Part shown: positions 19,666 to 28,088 of the stretch, piece after piece
Layout of the letters: each line of letters begins with the position of its first letter
Position numbering within the stretch: the stretch's first letter is position 1
Assembly: GCF_001038625.1 (NCBI RefSeq)
Contig: NZ_CP011803.1
Location: 310,001 to 374,000, forward strand
DNA length: 64,000 nucleotides
DNA from: Clostridium carboxidivorans P7
GTDB taxonomy: Bacteria; Bacillota; Clostridia; Clostridiales; Clostridiaceae
Reading direction: 5' to 3'
The notes under the pieces: model-generated
What the model was told of the DNA's origin: nothing
Database searches by the model: none
The model's input: only the letters and a program-made list of their open reading frames with translations
Position numbers and translations under genes: made by a program

Positions 19666-20817
19666 ATGAATAAAGATTATAGAAATATGGTAATTGTTTT
19701 TATAGGGTACTTTTTTTCTTCATTATTTTCTAATACATTATCACCTTTTATAACCACTATAAAAAATAATTATAATGTATCATCAAATACTATTGCTATA
19801 TTGCCATCAGTAGTTTATTTTGCATCATTTGGAATGAGTATATTAGGTGCTAGGCTTATGCAAAAAATAGGCCTTAAGAAAGGATTGCGTACAGGGTTTT
19901 GTCTTACTATACTTGCAAGTTTAATAATTATAATTTCGAAGTCGTTTTATGTGCTCTTATTTGGATATTTTATATCAGGATTAGCAATAGGGATGATGTC
20001 TCTATTTTCTAGTACTATTCTATCAATACTTCCAGTTAAATATCAAAAATTTAGCTTTGCCAATGCATGCTTCGGACTAGGTGGAATTTTGATTTTGCCA
20101 ATAGATAGACTTATATTAAAGAATGAAATAAAATTTAATTATACATATATTATACATATATTATGCATGTGTTTCCTGCTGATGCTTGTAAGAAAAATGG
20201 ACATTCAATCATCATCTAACAGTAAGCATCATGTTAAAGTTTCTTTTGATATAATAAAAAATCCATTGGTGATGTTCTTTTCAATTGCAATATTCTTTTA
20301 TGTAGGAGCGGAAATATCAACAACCAATTGGACAGGCGGATTTCTTGAAAAATGCTATGGGGTTACCAAAGAAGAGGTTCCTAATATTCTTTCTGGTTTC
20401 TGGATTTTGTTTACTATAGGAAGAAGTATAGGAGACAAGCTTCTGGAAAAAATAGGCCAATTAAAATTCCTTGCAATTTCCCCAGCAATATCTATTATGG
20501 GCATCATTATCATTTTAACTGGAACAAATAAAATTCAAGCTTTAGCAGGTCTTGCAATTATAGGCATATCTATAGCATTAATGTATCCAGCACTTCAAGG
20601 ATATCTTATACAGCATGTTGGAAAAGAAAATGTATATTCAGCTTCTGCTATTATAATGATTTTTAACTATCTTGGAGCCACATTTTTAACTTATATAATA
20701 GGTTTTGCAGGCGGAATAAATATTAAGTATGTTTTTATAATTCAAATAATGTTCTATGTATATATAGCACTAGTTTCTGTGCGATATTTAACTTTTAAAA
20801 CTAAAAATGTTCGTTAG
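19666..20817 (+). CDS. Major facilitator superfamily transporter
   Basis: 383 residues with about twelve hydrophobic segments; motifs such as GARLMQKIGLKKGLRTG (loop 2-3 type) and SIGDKLLEKIGQLKF in the second half fit the MFS fold, closest in appearance to FucP/YfkF-like sugar or drug permeases. The substrate is not deducible. CAGGAGG lies eight bases before the ATG. It stands between a histidine kinase and a GntR regulator but has its own terminator, so no operon partner is evident. Confidence 0.85.
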   Translation: MNKDYRNMVIVFIGYFFSSLFSNTLSPFITTIKNNYNVSSNTIAILPSVVYFASFGMSILGARLMQKIGLKKGLRTGFCLTILASLIIIISKSFYVLLFGYFISGLAIGMMSLFSSTILSILPVKYQKFSFANACFGLGGILILPIDRLILKNEIKFNYTYIIHILCMCFLLMLVRKMDIQSSSNSKHHVKVSFDIIKNPLVMFFSIAIFFYVGAEISTTNWTGGFLEKCYGVTKEEVPNILSGFWILFTIGRSIGDKLLEKIGQLKFLAISPAISIMGIIIILTGTNKIQALAGLAIIGISIALMYPALQGYLIQHVGKENVYSASAIIMIFNYLGATFLTYIIGFAGGINIKYVFIIQIMFYVYIALVSVRYLTFKTKNVR

Positions 20818-20867
20818 TAAATGTTTTAAGTATAGAGCAAAAATTTATGGTTTTGTACAAATCGCTT

Positions 20868-20898
20868 ACTCCTCTGAGGAAATGAAGAGGAGTTTTCA
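20868..20898 (+). terminator. Terminator after the MFS gene
   Basis: ACTCCTCT pairs with AGAGGAGT around a short loop and is followed by TTTT. Confidence 0.7.
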
Positions 20899-21078
20899 AT
20901 TATTCTTTTGATTTAATTTTTCCAAAATCAAAGACAATGATTACTTCTTTAACTTGACACAAACCCAATTTACCTTAGATTTGATTTATTCCTTAACTTA
21001 TATTAAAATTAAGCAATGTATCAATTGGCCTTTTTAGTAATATAGTTTATATTTAGCAATTAAAAGGAGTGTAATAAC

Positions 21079-21744
21079 TTGAATAAAGGTAACTTAAGTC
21101 AACAAGCATATAAATATATAAAACATATGATATTAAATTTAGAAATAAAGCCTGGAGACCGTATCCCTGAAGAGAGTATTGCAAATCGGTTAGGTAGTAG
21201 TCGTACTCCAATTCGTGAAGCGTTACGTAAACTAGAAAATGATGGCTTGATTTTTTTATACCCAAAATGTTTTGCTGAAGTAGCACATTATGATGAAGAT
21301 ACTATACGTCATATTGGAGAACTTCGTTTAGCTCAAGATATTCTTGCTGCACAATTAGCATTATATTATGGTAGTAATGCTGATTTTTCAAATCTACGTC
21401 AATTAGCACAAAAATGTGAAAATGAAGCTCGTACTGGAAATATATATAATCGAATTAAATTAGATATGGATTTTCATTTGGGTATTGCACAAATTAGTAG
21501 AAATCAGATATTAGTTAAAAGTCAACAACAGCTTTACTTACGTATACATTTAATTCAAGTATCAAAATATACGGATATTCAAAATAGTCTAAAACAGATA
21601 CAACATCATCAAGAAATTATTGAGGCATTAATTAATGGTGATTCTCAAAAAGTTCGAAAAGTCATTTGTGATCACTTAAAAGATTTTTTTAATATACCTA
21701 ATTCAATAATTGAACAATATGATTTATCATGTTTAAAAAAATAA
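21079..21744 (+). CDS. GntR family regulator (FCD/FadR subfamily)
   Basis: 221 residues. N-terminal winged helix: LEIKPGDRIPEESIANRLGSS then RTPIREALRKLENDGLI. The C-terminal all-helical FCD domain includes DMDFHLGIAQ and HHQEIIEALINGD, the metal/ligand region. Start is TTG at 21079 with AAAAGGAG upstream. Arginine is mostly CGT, whereas neighbours use AGA, suggesting separate ancestry or horizontal transfer. It sits directly upstream of the dehydratase/LuxCE cluster, whose promoter carries TTGTATAC half-sites of the kind FCD-type GntR proteins bind; control of that cluster is therefore likely but inferred. Confidence 0.9.
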   Translation: MNKGNLSQQAYKYIKHMILNLEIKPGDRIPEESIANRLGSSRTPIREALRKLENDGLIFLYPKCFAEVAHYDEDTIRHIGELRLAQDILAAQLALYYGSNADFSNLRQLAQKCENEARTGNIYNRIKLDMDFHLGIAQISRNQILVKSQQQLYLRIHLIQVSKYTDIQNSLKQIQHHQEIIEALINGDSQKVRKVICDHLKDFFNIPNSIIEQYDLSCLKK

Positions 21745-21779
21745 AATCCATAAGATTTGTAGAATAAACCAATATAGTA

Positions 21780-21840
21780 TTATTTACAATTAAGAGGACA
21801 TCTTTTTATGAATAAAGGGTGTCCTCTTAATTGTAAATAA
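21780..21840 (+). terminator. Long perfect hairpin after the GntR gene
   Basis: Two 21-bp perfectly complementary arms (21780-21800 and 21820-21840, core TTAAGAGGACA) around a 19-base loop, followed by ATTTTTA. Probably a terminator; the stem is unusually long. Confidence 0.65.
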
Positions 21841-21851
21841 ATTTTTATACT

Positions 21852-21876
21852 GCTCAGGATTTTTCTGAGCTTTTTT
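21852..21876 (+). terminator. Second terminator upstream of the dehydratase cluster
   Basis: GCTCAG/CTGAGC stem followed by TTTTTT. Together with the preceding hairpin it insulates the next operon. Confidence 0.8.
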
Positions 21877-21930
21877 AAAGTTTCATTATTCCACTAGGCT
21901 GAGAAGTCGAAATTTTATTTTACTTTATAG

Positions 21931-21987
21931 GTTATACAAAAATATTATTGTATACTATTTGATAAAATTGTATACGCGATATATAAT
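21931..21987 (+). promoter_or_regulatory. Promoter of the dehydratase/LuxCE cluster with GntR-type operators
   Basis: TTGATA at 21959-21964, 17-base spacer, TATAAT at 21982-21987. TTGTATAC occurs at 21948-21955 and, inside the -35/-10 spacer, at 21968-21975; an inverted related half-site TTATACAA lies at 21932-21939. A repressor bound here would block RNA polymerase. TTGTATACAA-like sites suit FCD GntR proteins; the gene for one lies just upstream. Confidence 0.65.
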
Positions 21988-22062
21988 AATCTTAAGAAAT
22001 AAATAGTTAAGAAAGTAAATTACATAATAAAAAAATATGTATTTATGAAGGGAATGGTAATA

Positions 22063-23514
22063 ATGGCTTTGATGACAGGAGAAGAATATGTAGAAAGCTT
22101 GCGTAAACTAAAATTAAATATTTATATGCTAGGAGAAAAGATTGACAATCCAGTAGACAACCCTATACTTCGCCCATCACTTAATTCAGTCAAAATGACT
22201 TACGATTTAGCTCAAATGCCAGAATATGAATATCTAATGACTGCCACATCAAAAATAACAGGAAACAAAATAAATAGATTTTTAAATCTTCATCAAAGTA
22301 CAGAAGATCTAGTAAAAAAAGTTAAAATGCAAAGATTATTAGGACAAAAGACTGCTGCTTGTTTTCAAAGGTGTGTTGGTATGGATGCTTTTAATGCAAC
22401 TTATAGCACTACTTATGAAATCGATAAATATTATAATACAAAATATCATGAAAATTTTAAAAACTTTGTAAAATATGCAGAAGAAAATGATTTAACAGTT
22501 GATGGAGCTATGACAGATCCAAAAGGCGACAGAGGGTTATCTCCAAGCAAACAAGCTGATCCAGATTTATATTTAAGAATTGTAGAAAGAAGACCAGATG
22601 GTATTGTTGTAAGAGGAGCAAAGGCTCACCAAACAGGTATATGCAATTCTCATGAAGTATTAGTATTGCCAACAATAGCTATGAGGCCACAAGACAGGGA
22701 TTATGCAGTAGCTTTTTCTGTTCCAACAGATACAGAAGGTATAACAATGATAATTGGAAGACAGTCCTGTGATACAAGAAAGCTTGAAAAAGATGCTGAC
22801 TTAGATGTTGGTAACAAGGAATTTGGTGGAGTAGAAGCTTTAGTAGTTTTTGATGATGTATTCGTACCAAATGATAGAATTTTCTTAAATGGTGAAACTG
22901 AATTTGCAGGAATGATAGTTGAAAGGTTTGCAGGTTATCATAGACAAAGTTATGGTGGATGCAAAGTTGGAGTAGGTGACGTTTTAATAGGAGCTGCTGC
23001 ATTAGCTGCGGATTACAATGGTGCTGCGAAAGCATCACATGTAAAAGATAAGCTGATTGAAATGACGCATTTAAATGAAACATTATATGCTTGTGGAATT
23101 GCTTGTTCGGCTGAGGGGTATAAAACAGAATCTGGAAATTACCAAATAGATTTGTTGTTAGCTAATGTTTGTAAGCAAAATGTAACAAGATTCCCATATG
23201 AAATAACAAGGTTAGCAGAAGATATAGCTGGTGGATTAATGGTCACTATGCCATCAGAAAAAGACTTTAAAAACCCTGAAACTGGAAGTTTACTTGAAAA
23301 GTATTTAAAAGGTGTATCAGATGTATCCACAATGGATAGAATGAAAGTTTTAAGATTAATAGAAAATTTATGTTTAGGTACAGCAGCAGTAGGTTACAGA
23401 ACTGAATCGATGCATGGAGCTGGTTCTCCACAGGCTCAAAGAATAATGATAGCTAGACAGGGAAATTTAGCTCAGAAAAAAGAGTTAGCAAAAGCTATAG
23501 CTAGAATAGAGTAA
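22063..23514 (+). CDS. abfD: 4-hydroxybutyryl-CoA dehydratase homologue
   Basis: 483 residues, homologous along its length to the clostridial 4-hydroxybutyryl-CoA dehydratase/vinylacetyl-CoA isomerase, a FAD and [4Fe-4S] enzyme that dehydrates by a ketyl-radical route. The cluster ligands known for the C. aminobutyricum enzyme (Cys99, Cys103, His292, Cys299) all have counterparts here, shifted by one: Cys100 and Cys104 (CFQRC), His293 and Cys300 (YHRQSYGGC). RGAKAHQTG and GNKEFGGVEA are also kept. A loop near residue 400 is shorter than in the known enzyme. ATG 22063 is chosen because it gives MALMTGEEYVESLRKL, the family start, with AAGGGA upstream. The usual succinate-pathway partners (succinate semialdehyde and 4-hydroxybutyrate dehydrogenases) are absent, so the real substrate may differ. 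Confidence 0.9.
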   Translation: MALMTGEEYVESLRKLKLNIYMLGEKIDNPVDNPILRPSLNSVKMTYDLAQMPEYEYLMTATSKITGNKINRFLNLHQSTEDLVKKVKMQRLLGQKTAACFQRCVGMDAFNATYSTTYEIDKYYNTKYHENFKNFVKYAEENDLTVDGAMTDPKGDRGLSPSKQADPDLYLRIVERRPDGIVVRGAKAHQTGICNSHEVLVLPTIAMRPQDRDYAVAFSVPTDTEGITMIIGRQSCDTRKLEKDADLDVGNKEFGGVEALVVFDDVFVPNDRIFLNGETEFAGMIVERFAGYHRQSYGGCKVGVGDVLIGAAALAADYNGAAKASHVKDKLIEMTHLNETLYACGIACSAEGYKTESGNYQIDLLLANVCKQNVTRFPYEITRLAEDIAGGLMVTMPSEKDFKNPETGSLLEKYLKGVSDVSTMDRMKVLRLIENLCLGTAAVGYRTESMHGAGSPQAQRIMIARQGNLAQKKELAKAIARIE

Positions 23515-23540
23515 TTCTAAAATGTTCTTATAGAAGATTC

Positions 23541-23574
23541 CTTTAAAAAGGGGTGGTACTTCACCCCTTAAAGA
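23541..23574 (+). promoter_or_regulatory. Intercistronic hairpin between dehydratase and NifU-like genes
   Basis: AAGGGGTG and CACCCCTT form a stable stem, extended by CTTTAA/TTAAAG, with no T-run. It looks like a processing or partial-attenuation element that could set the dehydratase level above that of downstream genes. Inference only. Confidence 0.4.
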
Positions 23575-23589
23575 ATAGGGGTGAAGATA

Positions 23590-23880
23590 ATGATTGAAGA
23601 AAAAATACAAAAGGTAATTGAAGAAAAAGTAAAACCTTATTTAAGAGAACATAATGGAGATATCAAGTTTCTAGAAATAGAAAATGGTATAGTTAAAGTT
23701 AAATTACTAGGTCAATGTAGTGGATGTGTTTCAGCTAAATATACTGTAGAAAATATAGTGGAAGCAGCGATGAAGGAAGAAATTCCAGAAGTAGAAAGAG
23801 TAGAACTTATAAGCTGTATTAGCGAAGAAACTTTAGATATGGCTAGAAGAATATTAAATAAGAATAAATTTGAGAGGTAA
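23590..23880 (+). CDS. NifU C-terminal-domain Fe-S scaffold protein
   Basis: 96 residues, matching the stand-alone NifU C-terminal domain: KPYLREHNGDIKFLEIENGIVKVKLLG followed by the CxxC motif GQCSGCVSAKYTVENIV that bridges a transient cluster. Family members build or deliver Fe-S clusters. Here it sits right behind an Fe-S dehydratase and ahead of an Fe-S oxidoreductase in the same cluster, so dedicated maturation of one of them is plausible. Start ATG 23590 has GGGGTG upstream; a GTG at 23581 is an alternative. The ACP gene follows after 5 bases. Confidence 0.88.
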   Translation: MIEEKIQKVIEEKVKPYLREHNGDIKFLEIENGIVKVKLLGQCSGCVSAKYTVENIVEAAMKEEIPEVERVELISCISEETLDMARRILNKNKFER

Positions 23881-23885
23881 CTAAT

Positions 23886-24128
23886 ATGAGCAATTTAGAT
23901 AAATTTAATAAAGTGATTTCGGACGCTCTAAATATAAAAGATACAGCTAATGTAACAGATGAAATGGGGCCTGATGAAATAGAGGATTGGGATTCTTTAG
24001 CTCATGTAGAGCTGGTAACTGGTTTAGAAGAGCAGTTCAAAATCAACTTTGATGTTGTTGATATATCTAGAATGTACACTATTGGTGATGTGAAGAAAAT
24101 ATTAAAAAAATATGGTGTTGAAATATGA
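23886..24128 (+). CDS. Acyl carrier protein
   Basis: 80 residues, acidic and helical, with the phosphopantetheine site EDWDSLAHVELVTGLEEQF (Ser in DSL). It is not the fatty-acid-synthesis ACP by context: no fab genes are near, and it overlaps the AMP-forming ligase gene by four bases (ATGA). That arrangement suggests the ligase loads an acid onto this ACP, or that the ACP presents an acyl group to the LuxE/LuxC pair downstream. GAGAGG lies upstream of the ATG. Confidence 0.9.
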   Translation: MSNLDKFNKVISDALNIKDTANVTDEMGPDEIEDWDSLAHVELVTGLEEQFKINFDVVDISRMYTIGDVKKILKKYGVEI

Positions 24129-25612
24129 CATTTACAGATTATGTTTTTGAAAAATCATATAATCTTGAAAAAGCAGCAGTAATAAATAAAGAGCAAATAA
24201 GTTATAAAGAGATATACGAAAATATAAATTATGTAACAAATATATTAAGAAAAAAAAATTACACAAAAAAGGATAGTGTACTTGTAGTTTCTGAGAATTC
24301 TACTTTCTTTATTGAAACTTATTTTGGAATTATGAAAAACGGTAGTATCTGTGTACCTATAAATCCAGCGACTTCTGAGGAAGATATAAAATATATTGTA
24401 GAAGTGTTGAAAATAAAATTAATATTTTTACAAGAAAAATATAAGAAGAAAATAGAAAAGTTAGTGAGTAAAGAAGTTGAAGTTTATAGTAAAAGTGATT
24501 TAGAGAAATTGGAATGCAGTGGCAACTTAAATTTAGACAACACTATTGATATAAAAGAAGATGTAGCATTAATTATGTTTACTTCTGGATCTACAGCTAA
24601 ACCTAAAGGTGTAATGCTTACACATTACAATCTAATGTATAATACTAACTCAATAATAGAATATTTAAATCTAACAGAAAAAGACAGAATAGAAAGTGTA
24701 CTTCCTTTTTATTATTGCTATGGTCTTTCTTTGCTTAATACGCATTTTAGGTGCGGCGGTAGTTTAGTAATAAACAATAGATTCATGTTTCCACAAACAG
24801 TAATAGATGATATAAACAATTATAAATGTACAGGCTTTGCAGGAGTGCCAAGCACTTATCAAATATTACTCAGAATGACAGAAATTAAAAAATATAAATT
24901 CCCAGCTCTTAGATATATAACACAAGCAGGGGGGGAACTTCCAGAGATATTTATAACTGAATTATCAGATATATTAAAAGATGTAGAAATTTATATTATG
25001 TATGGGCAAACGGAAGCTACTGCAAGACTATCATATCTACCACCTTCACAAATTAAAAATAAAATAGGTTCTATTGGTAAAGGTATTCCAGGAACAGAAC
25101 TTATGGTTCTAGATAAGAATGGGATTTTAGTAAAAGCAGGAGAAATGGGAGAAGTGGTGGCTAAAGGTGGAAACATAATGAAGGGATATTTTAATGATGG
25201 GGAAGAAACTGAAAAAGTTCTTAAAAACGGATTGCTTTATACAGGAGACTTAGCTGTAATCGACGAGGAAGGATATATATACATAGTTTCCAGAGAGAAG
25301 AATATCATAAAGAGTGCTGGAAACAGGATAAGCCCTAAAGAAATTGAAAACGTAATAGTTCAAATATCAGAAATAGTAGAGTGTGCTGTTATAGGTGTAG
25401 AAGATGATATTTTAGGAGAAGCAGTGAAAGCTTTTGTGGTATTGAAAAGCAGTAATTGCACTATAGATTCTAAATTCATAATTAAGTACTGCTCTGATAG
25501 ATTACCCAGATTTAAAGTTCCTAAATATATAGAGTTTTTAAAGACGCTGCCTAAAAATTCATCTGGAAAAGTATTATTAAAATCGTTAAAGGATGAAGTA
25601 AAAATAAAGTGA
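24125..25612 (+). CDS. AMP-forming acyl-CoA/acyl-ACP ligase
   Basis: 495 residues of the ANL adenylating superfamily. Motifs: IMFTSGSTAKPKGVMLTH (P-loop-like, about residues 150-170), MYGQTEATARLSYLPP, GLLYTGDLAVIDEEGYIYIVSREKNIIK, and the catalytic C-terminal lysine in PKNSSGKVLLKSL. It activates a carboxylic acid as acyl-AMP and transfers it to a thiol, either CoA or the phosphopantetheine of the ACP encoded just before (four-base overlap). The substrate is not predictable by eye. Part of the dehydratase-LuxCE cluster. Confidence 0.9.
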   Translation: MTFTDYVFEKSYNLEKAAVINKEQISYKEIYENINYVTNILRKKNYTKKDSVLVVSENSTFFIETYFGIMKNGSICVPINPATSEEDIKYIVEVLKIKLIFLQEKYKKKIEKLVSKEVEVYSKSDLEKLECSGNLNLDNTIDIKEDVALIMFTSGSTAKPKGVMLTHYNLMYNTNSIIEYLNLTEKDRIESVLPFYYCYGLSLLNTHFRCGGSLVINNRFMFPQTVIDDINNYKCTGFAGVPSTYQILLRMTEIKKYKFPALRYITQAGGELPEIFITELSDILKDVEIYIMYGQTEATARLSYLPPSQIKNKIGSIGKGIPGTELMVLDKNGILVKAGEMGEVVAKGGNIMKGYFNDGEETEKVLKNGLLYTGDLAVIDEEGYIYIVSREKNIIKSAGNRISPKEIENVIVQISEIVECAVIGVEDDILGEAVKAFVVLKSSNCTIDSKFIIKYCSDRLPRFKVPKYIEFLKTLPKNSSGKVLLKSLKDEVKIK

Positions 25613-25628
25613 AATAGGTGAATTATAT

Positions 25629-26741
25629 ATGGAGAGTATAGATTTAATAGAAGATATCATATTAGGTGATCAATTTAAAATACCTGAGAAGGAGAAAGAA
25701 AAGGTATTATTAAAAATATTTAAAGAACAATTAAAGAAGAATGAGATAAATCCTAATTTAAAAAGTATGTATAAAAAGAATAGACTAGATATCTCTAAAA
25801 TTTCTAAACTTGAAGAAATTCCATTTATACCTGTAAACATGTTTAAGGAGTTTGACCTTTCAATTTGTGAAAAAGAACAGATAATAAGAATATTAAATTC
25901 TAGTGCTACAACCACAGGAAAGCCGAGCAAAGTATATTTGGATAAAGCTACCTCTGTGCGGCAATCACAGGCATTAATATCAACTCTAAAAAGTTTTTTA
26001 GGGATTAAAAGAAGACCGATGTTAATCATAGATAGTAAAGAAGTTAACGGTAGGGGTGGTGTTTTAAATGCTAGAGGTGCAGCCATAAGAGGAGTGAGTA
26101 GTTTTGCTAGTAAAATAGATTATGTAATGGATAAAGAAAATGATAACTTAAAAATTAATATAGATAGATTAAAAGAATTTGAAAGTAACTATAAGGATAC
26201 AGAGATTTTAGTGTACGGATTTACTTATATAATTTGGTCTAAATTTGTAAAGGTTTTAGAAGACCAGAATATTAGACTATCGCTGCCTAATATGAAGCTT
26301 TTGCATAGTGGTGGATGGAAAAGATTAACCTTAGAAAAAGTTGAAAAGGAAGAATTCATAAAAAGAACAGCTAAAGTTTTTGGAACAAATTCGCAAAATA
26401 TAATAGATTTTTATGGAATGGTGGAACAAGTAGGTGTAGTTTTTGTGGATTGTGAATATGGGTACAAGCATGTGCCAGACTTTGCGGAGATTATAATAAG
26501 AGATTTTAATAGTCTAAATGAAGTTGAACCTGGTGGATATGGAATTATAGAGGTCATGAGTATTTTAGGCTCTAGCTACCCATCTCAAGCCATTTTAACA
26601 GAGGACATAGGAGAATTAGCTGGAATAGATGACTGCAAGTGTGGAAGAAAGGGTAAATATTTTAAATTTAAATCTAGAATAGAAAAGTCTGAAATCAGGG
26701 GATGTGGGGATACCTTTGCGGAAAGGGAGTATGGTAAATGA
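25629..26741 (+). CDS. LuxE-like acyl-protein synthetase
   Basis: 370 residues of the LuxE family, which adenylates a fatty acid or receives an acyl group, holds it on a cysteine near the C-terminus and hands it to LuxC. Visible motifs are LNSSATTTGKPSKVYLD, LLHSGGWKR, IIDFYGMVEQVGVVF and AILTEDIGELA. Cys359, 12 residues from the end in EIRGCGD, matches the position of the acyl-accepting cysteine in Vibrio LuxE. It overlaps the LuxC-like gene by four bases (ATGA), so the two proteins probably form a complex. No luciferase genes are near, so the aldehyde has another use. Confidence 0.85.
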   Translation: MESIDLIEDIILGDQFKIPEKEKEKVLLKIFKEQLKKNEINPNLKSMYKKNRLDISKISKLEEIPFIPVNMFKEFDLSICEKEQIIRILNSSATTTGKPSKVYLDKATSVRQSQALISTLKSFLGIKRRPMLIIDSKEVNGRGGVLNARGAAIRGVSSFASKIDYVMDKENDNLKINIDRLKEFESNYKDTEILVYGFTYIIWSKFVKVLEDQNIRLSLPNMKLLHSGGWKRLTLEKVEKEEFIKRTAKVFGTNSQNIIDFYGMVEQVGVVFVDCEYGYKHVPDFAEIIIRDFNSLNEVEPGGYGIIEVMSILGSSYPSQAILTEDIGELAGIDDCKCGRKGKYFKFKSRIEKSEIRGCGDTFAEREYGK

Positions 26742-28030
26742 TAACTTGTTATTCGTTAGATGGAAAAATATATAGTGAAGGAGTAATTTTTGAAAACTTA
26801 GATATTATATATTTAGCTTTAGAGAATAACTGGAGTTTACTAAAATCTATACCTGTAGAAGTTGTTATTAGTATACTAGACGAATACAGTAAAAAATTAC
26901 ATCTAAATAGAGAACTTCTTAAAGTGGAAGGTGTTCCTTTTCTATTGTCTTATCTAAAAAGAAGCAATATTGAAAACTTAATAAAGAATAATATAGGAGA
27001 CCAAAATTATTTGAATGAATTTATACATAAAGGCAATGGAAAGTATATAAAGGCTCAAGGCAGAGGAATAGCATGTCATTGGATAGCAGGTAATGTACCT
27101 ACATTAGCATTTTATTCTATTTTTCAAGCATTGATAGCTAAAAATTCAAATATTATAAAAGTTCCAAAACAGAGTATTGATTTGATACTAAAATTACTGG
27201 AGCTTATGGACAATATAAAAGTAAATTATAAGTCAAAAATCTATTATTCAACAGATATTTTAAAAAATATTTCATTAATATATTTTGATAGCAATGATAA
27301 ATTGTTAAATGAACAAATGTCAGCCAAGGCTGATGCTAGAATCGTATGGGGAGGAGAAGAAGCAGTAAAATCTATAAATTCCTTACCTAAAAAAAGCACC
27401 TGCAAGGATTTGGTTTTTGGACCTAAGTATTCTTTAGCCATTTTTGATAAAAGTGTTATAGAAAGTTGTGAGTGTGAGGAATTTATGAATAGATTAGTTA
27501 TGGACATAGCCATTTTTAATCAAAAAGCATGCTCGTCTCCTCAAGTATTATTTATAGAAAAAAGTAAGATACCCTTTGATAAGTCTATAAAAAAATTAGC
27601 AAATGCTTTTAAAAAATTAGATAAGAGATATCCAAATATTTTAGATGAAAGTACTGCTGGAAGAATTATAAATGAAAGAGGCATATACAGTTTGAGTTTA
27701 GACAAAGATTTATGTTGTAGTAAAGGGCTTAATTATACAATTTTAATTAATAATAAAATAGTTTTGGAGGAGCCAATAGGGGGAAGATGTTTATTTGTAA
27801 AAGAAATAAATAATATGTTTGAAGTGAAAGACTTAATTACTCGTAGGGTACAGACAATAGGCATAGCATGTAAAGATAAAAATAAGACTTTGGAGTTTGC
27901 GGATAGTGTAACCGCTTTAGGAGTAGACAGAGTAGTGGATGTAGGGTTAATGAACATCTACGATTATCCATGGGATGGGTGTTTTATGACAAATGAACTT
28001 GTAAGATGGTGCTCAGTTAATATTAATTAA
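26738..28030 (+). CDS. LuxC-like acyl-CoA/acyl-protein reductase
   Basis: 430 residues of the LuxC family, aldehyde-dehydrogenase fold enzymes that reduce an acyl thioester to aldehyde with NAD(P)H. The catalytic cysteine is Cys265 in NQKACSSPQVLF; GRGIACHWIAGNVPTLAFYS and GVDRVVDVGLMNIYDYPWDG are further family motifs. It is translationally coupled to the LuxE-like gene. The product would be an aldehyde formed from an acid delivered by LuxE or the ACP. What consumes it is unknown; the aminotransferase downstream is one candidate. Confidence 0.88.
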   Translation: MITCYSLDGKIYSEGVIFENLDIIYLALENNWSLLKSIPVEVVISILDEYSKKLHLNRELLKVEGVPFLLSYLKRSNIENLIKNNIGDQNYLNEFIHKGNGKYIKAQGRGIACHWIAGNVPTLAFYSIFQALIAKNSNIIKVPKQSIDLILKLLELMDNIKVNYKSKIYYSTDILKNISLIYFDSNDKLLNEQMSAKADARIVWGGEEAVKSINSLPKKSTCKDLVFGPKYSLAIFDKSVIESCECEEFMNRLVMDIAIFNQKACSSPQVLFIEKSKIPFDKSIKKLANAFKKLDKRYPNILDESTAGRIINERGIYSLSLDKDLCCSKGLNYTILINNKIVLEEPIGGRCLFVKEINNMFEVKDLITRRVQTIGIACKDKNKTLEFADSVTALGVDRVVDVGLMNIYDYPWDGCFMTNELVRWCSVNIN

Positions 28031-28088
28031 GCCAGTATTGTAAAGAAATAAAAATTAAATAATACAAAATAAACGGGAGGTCTTGAAC

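Noticed and set aside
21053-21286. Minus-strand open frame of 77 codons across the start of the GntR gene
   Set aside because: Opposite a clear winged-helix region; no binding site; a shadow frame.
22679-23083. Minus-strand open frame of 134 codons inside the dehydratase gene
   Set aside because: Low-complexity translation rich in Leu, His and Gln, opposite a well-conserved enzyme; a shadow frame.
25670-26086. Minus-strand open frame of 138 codons inside the LuxE-like gene
   Set aside because: Fully opposite a gene with clear family motifs and four-base coupling; no RBS.
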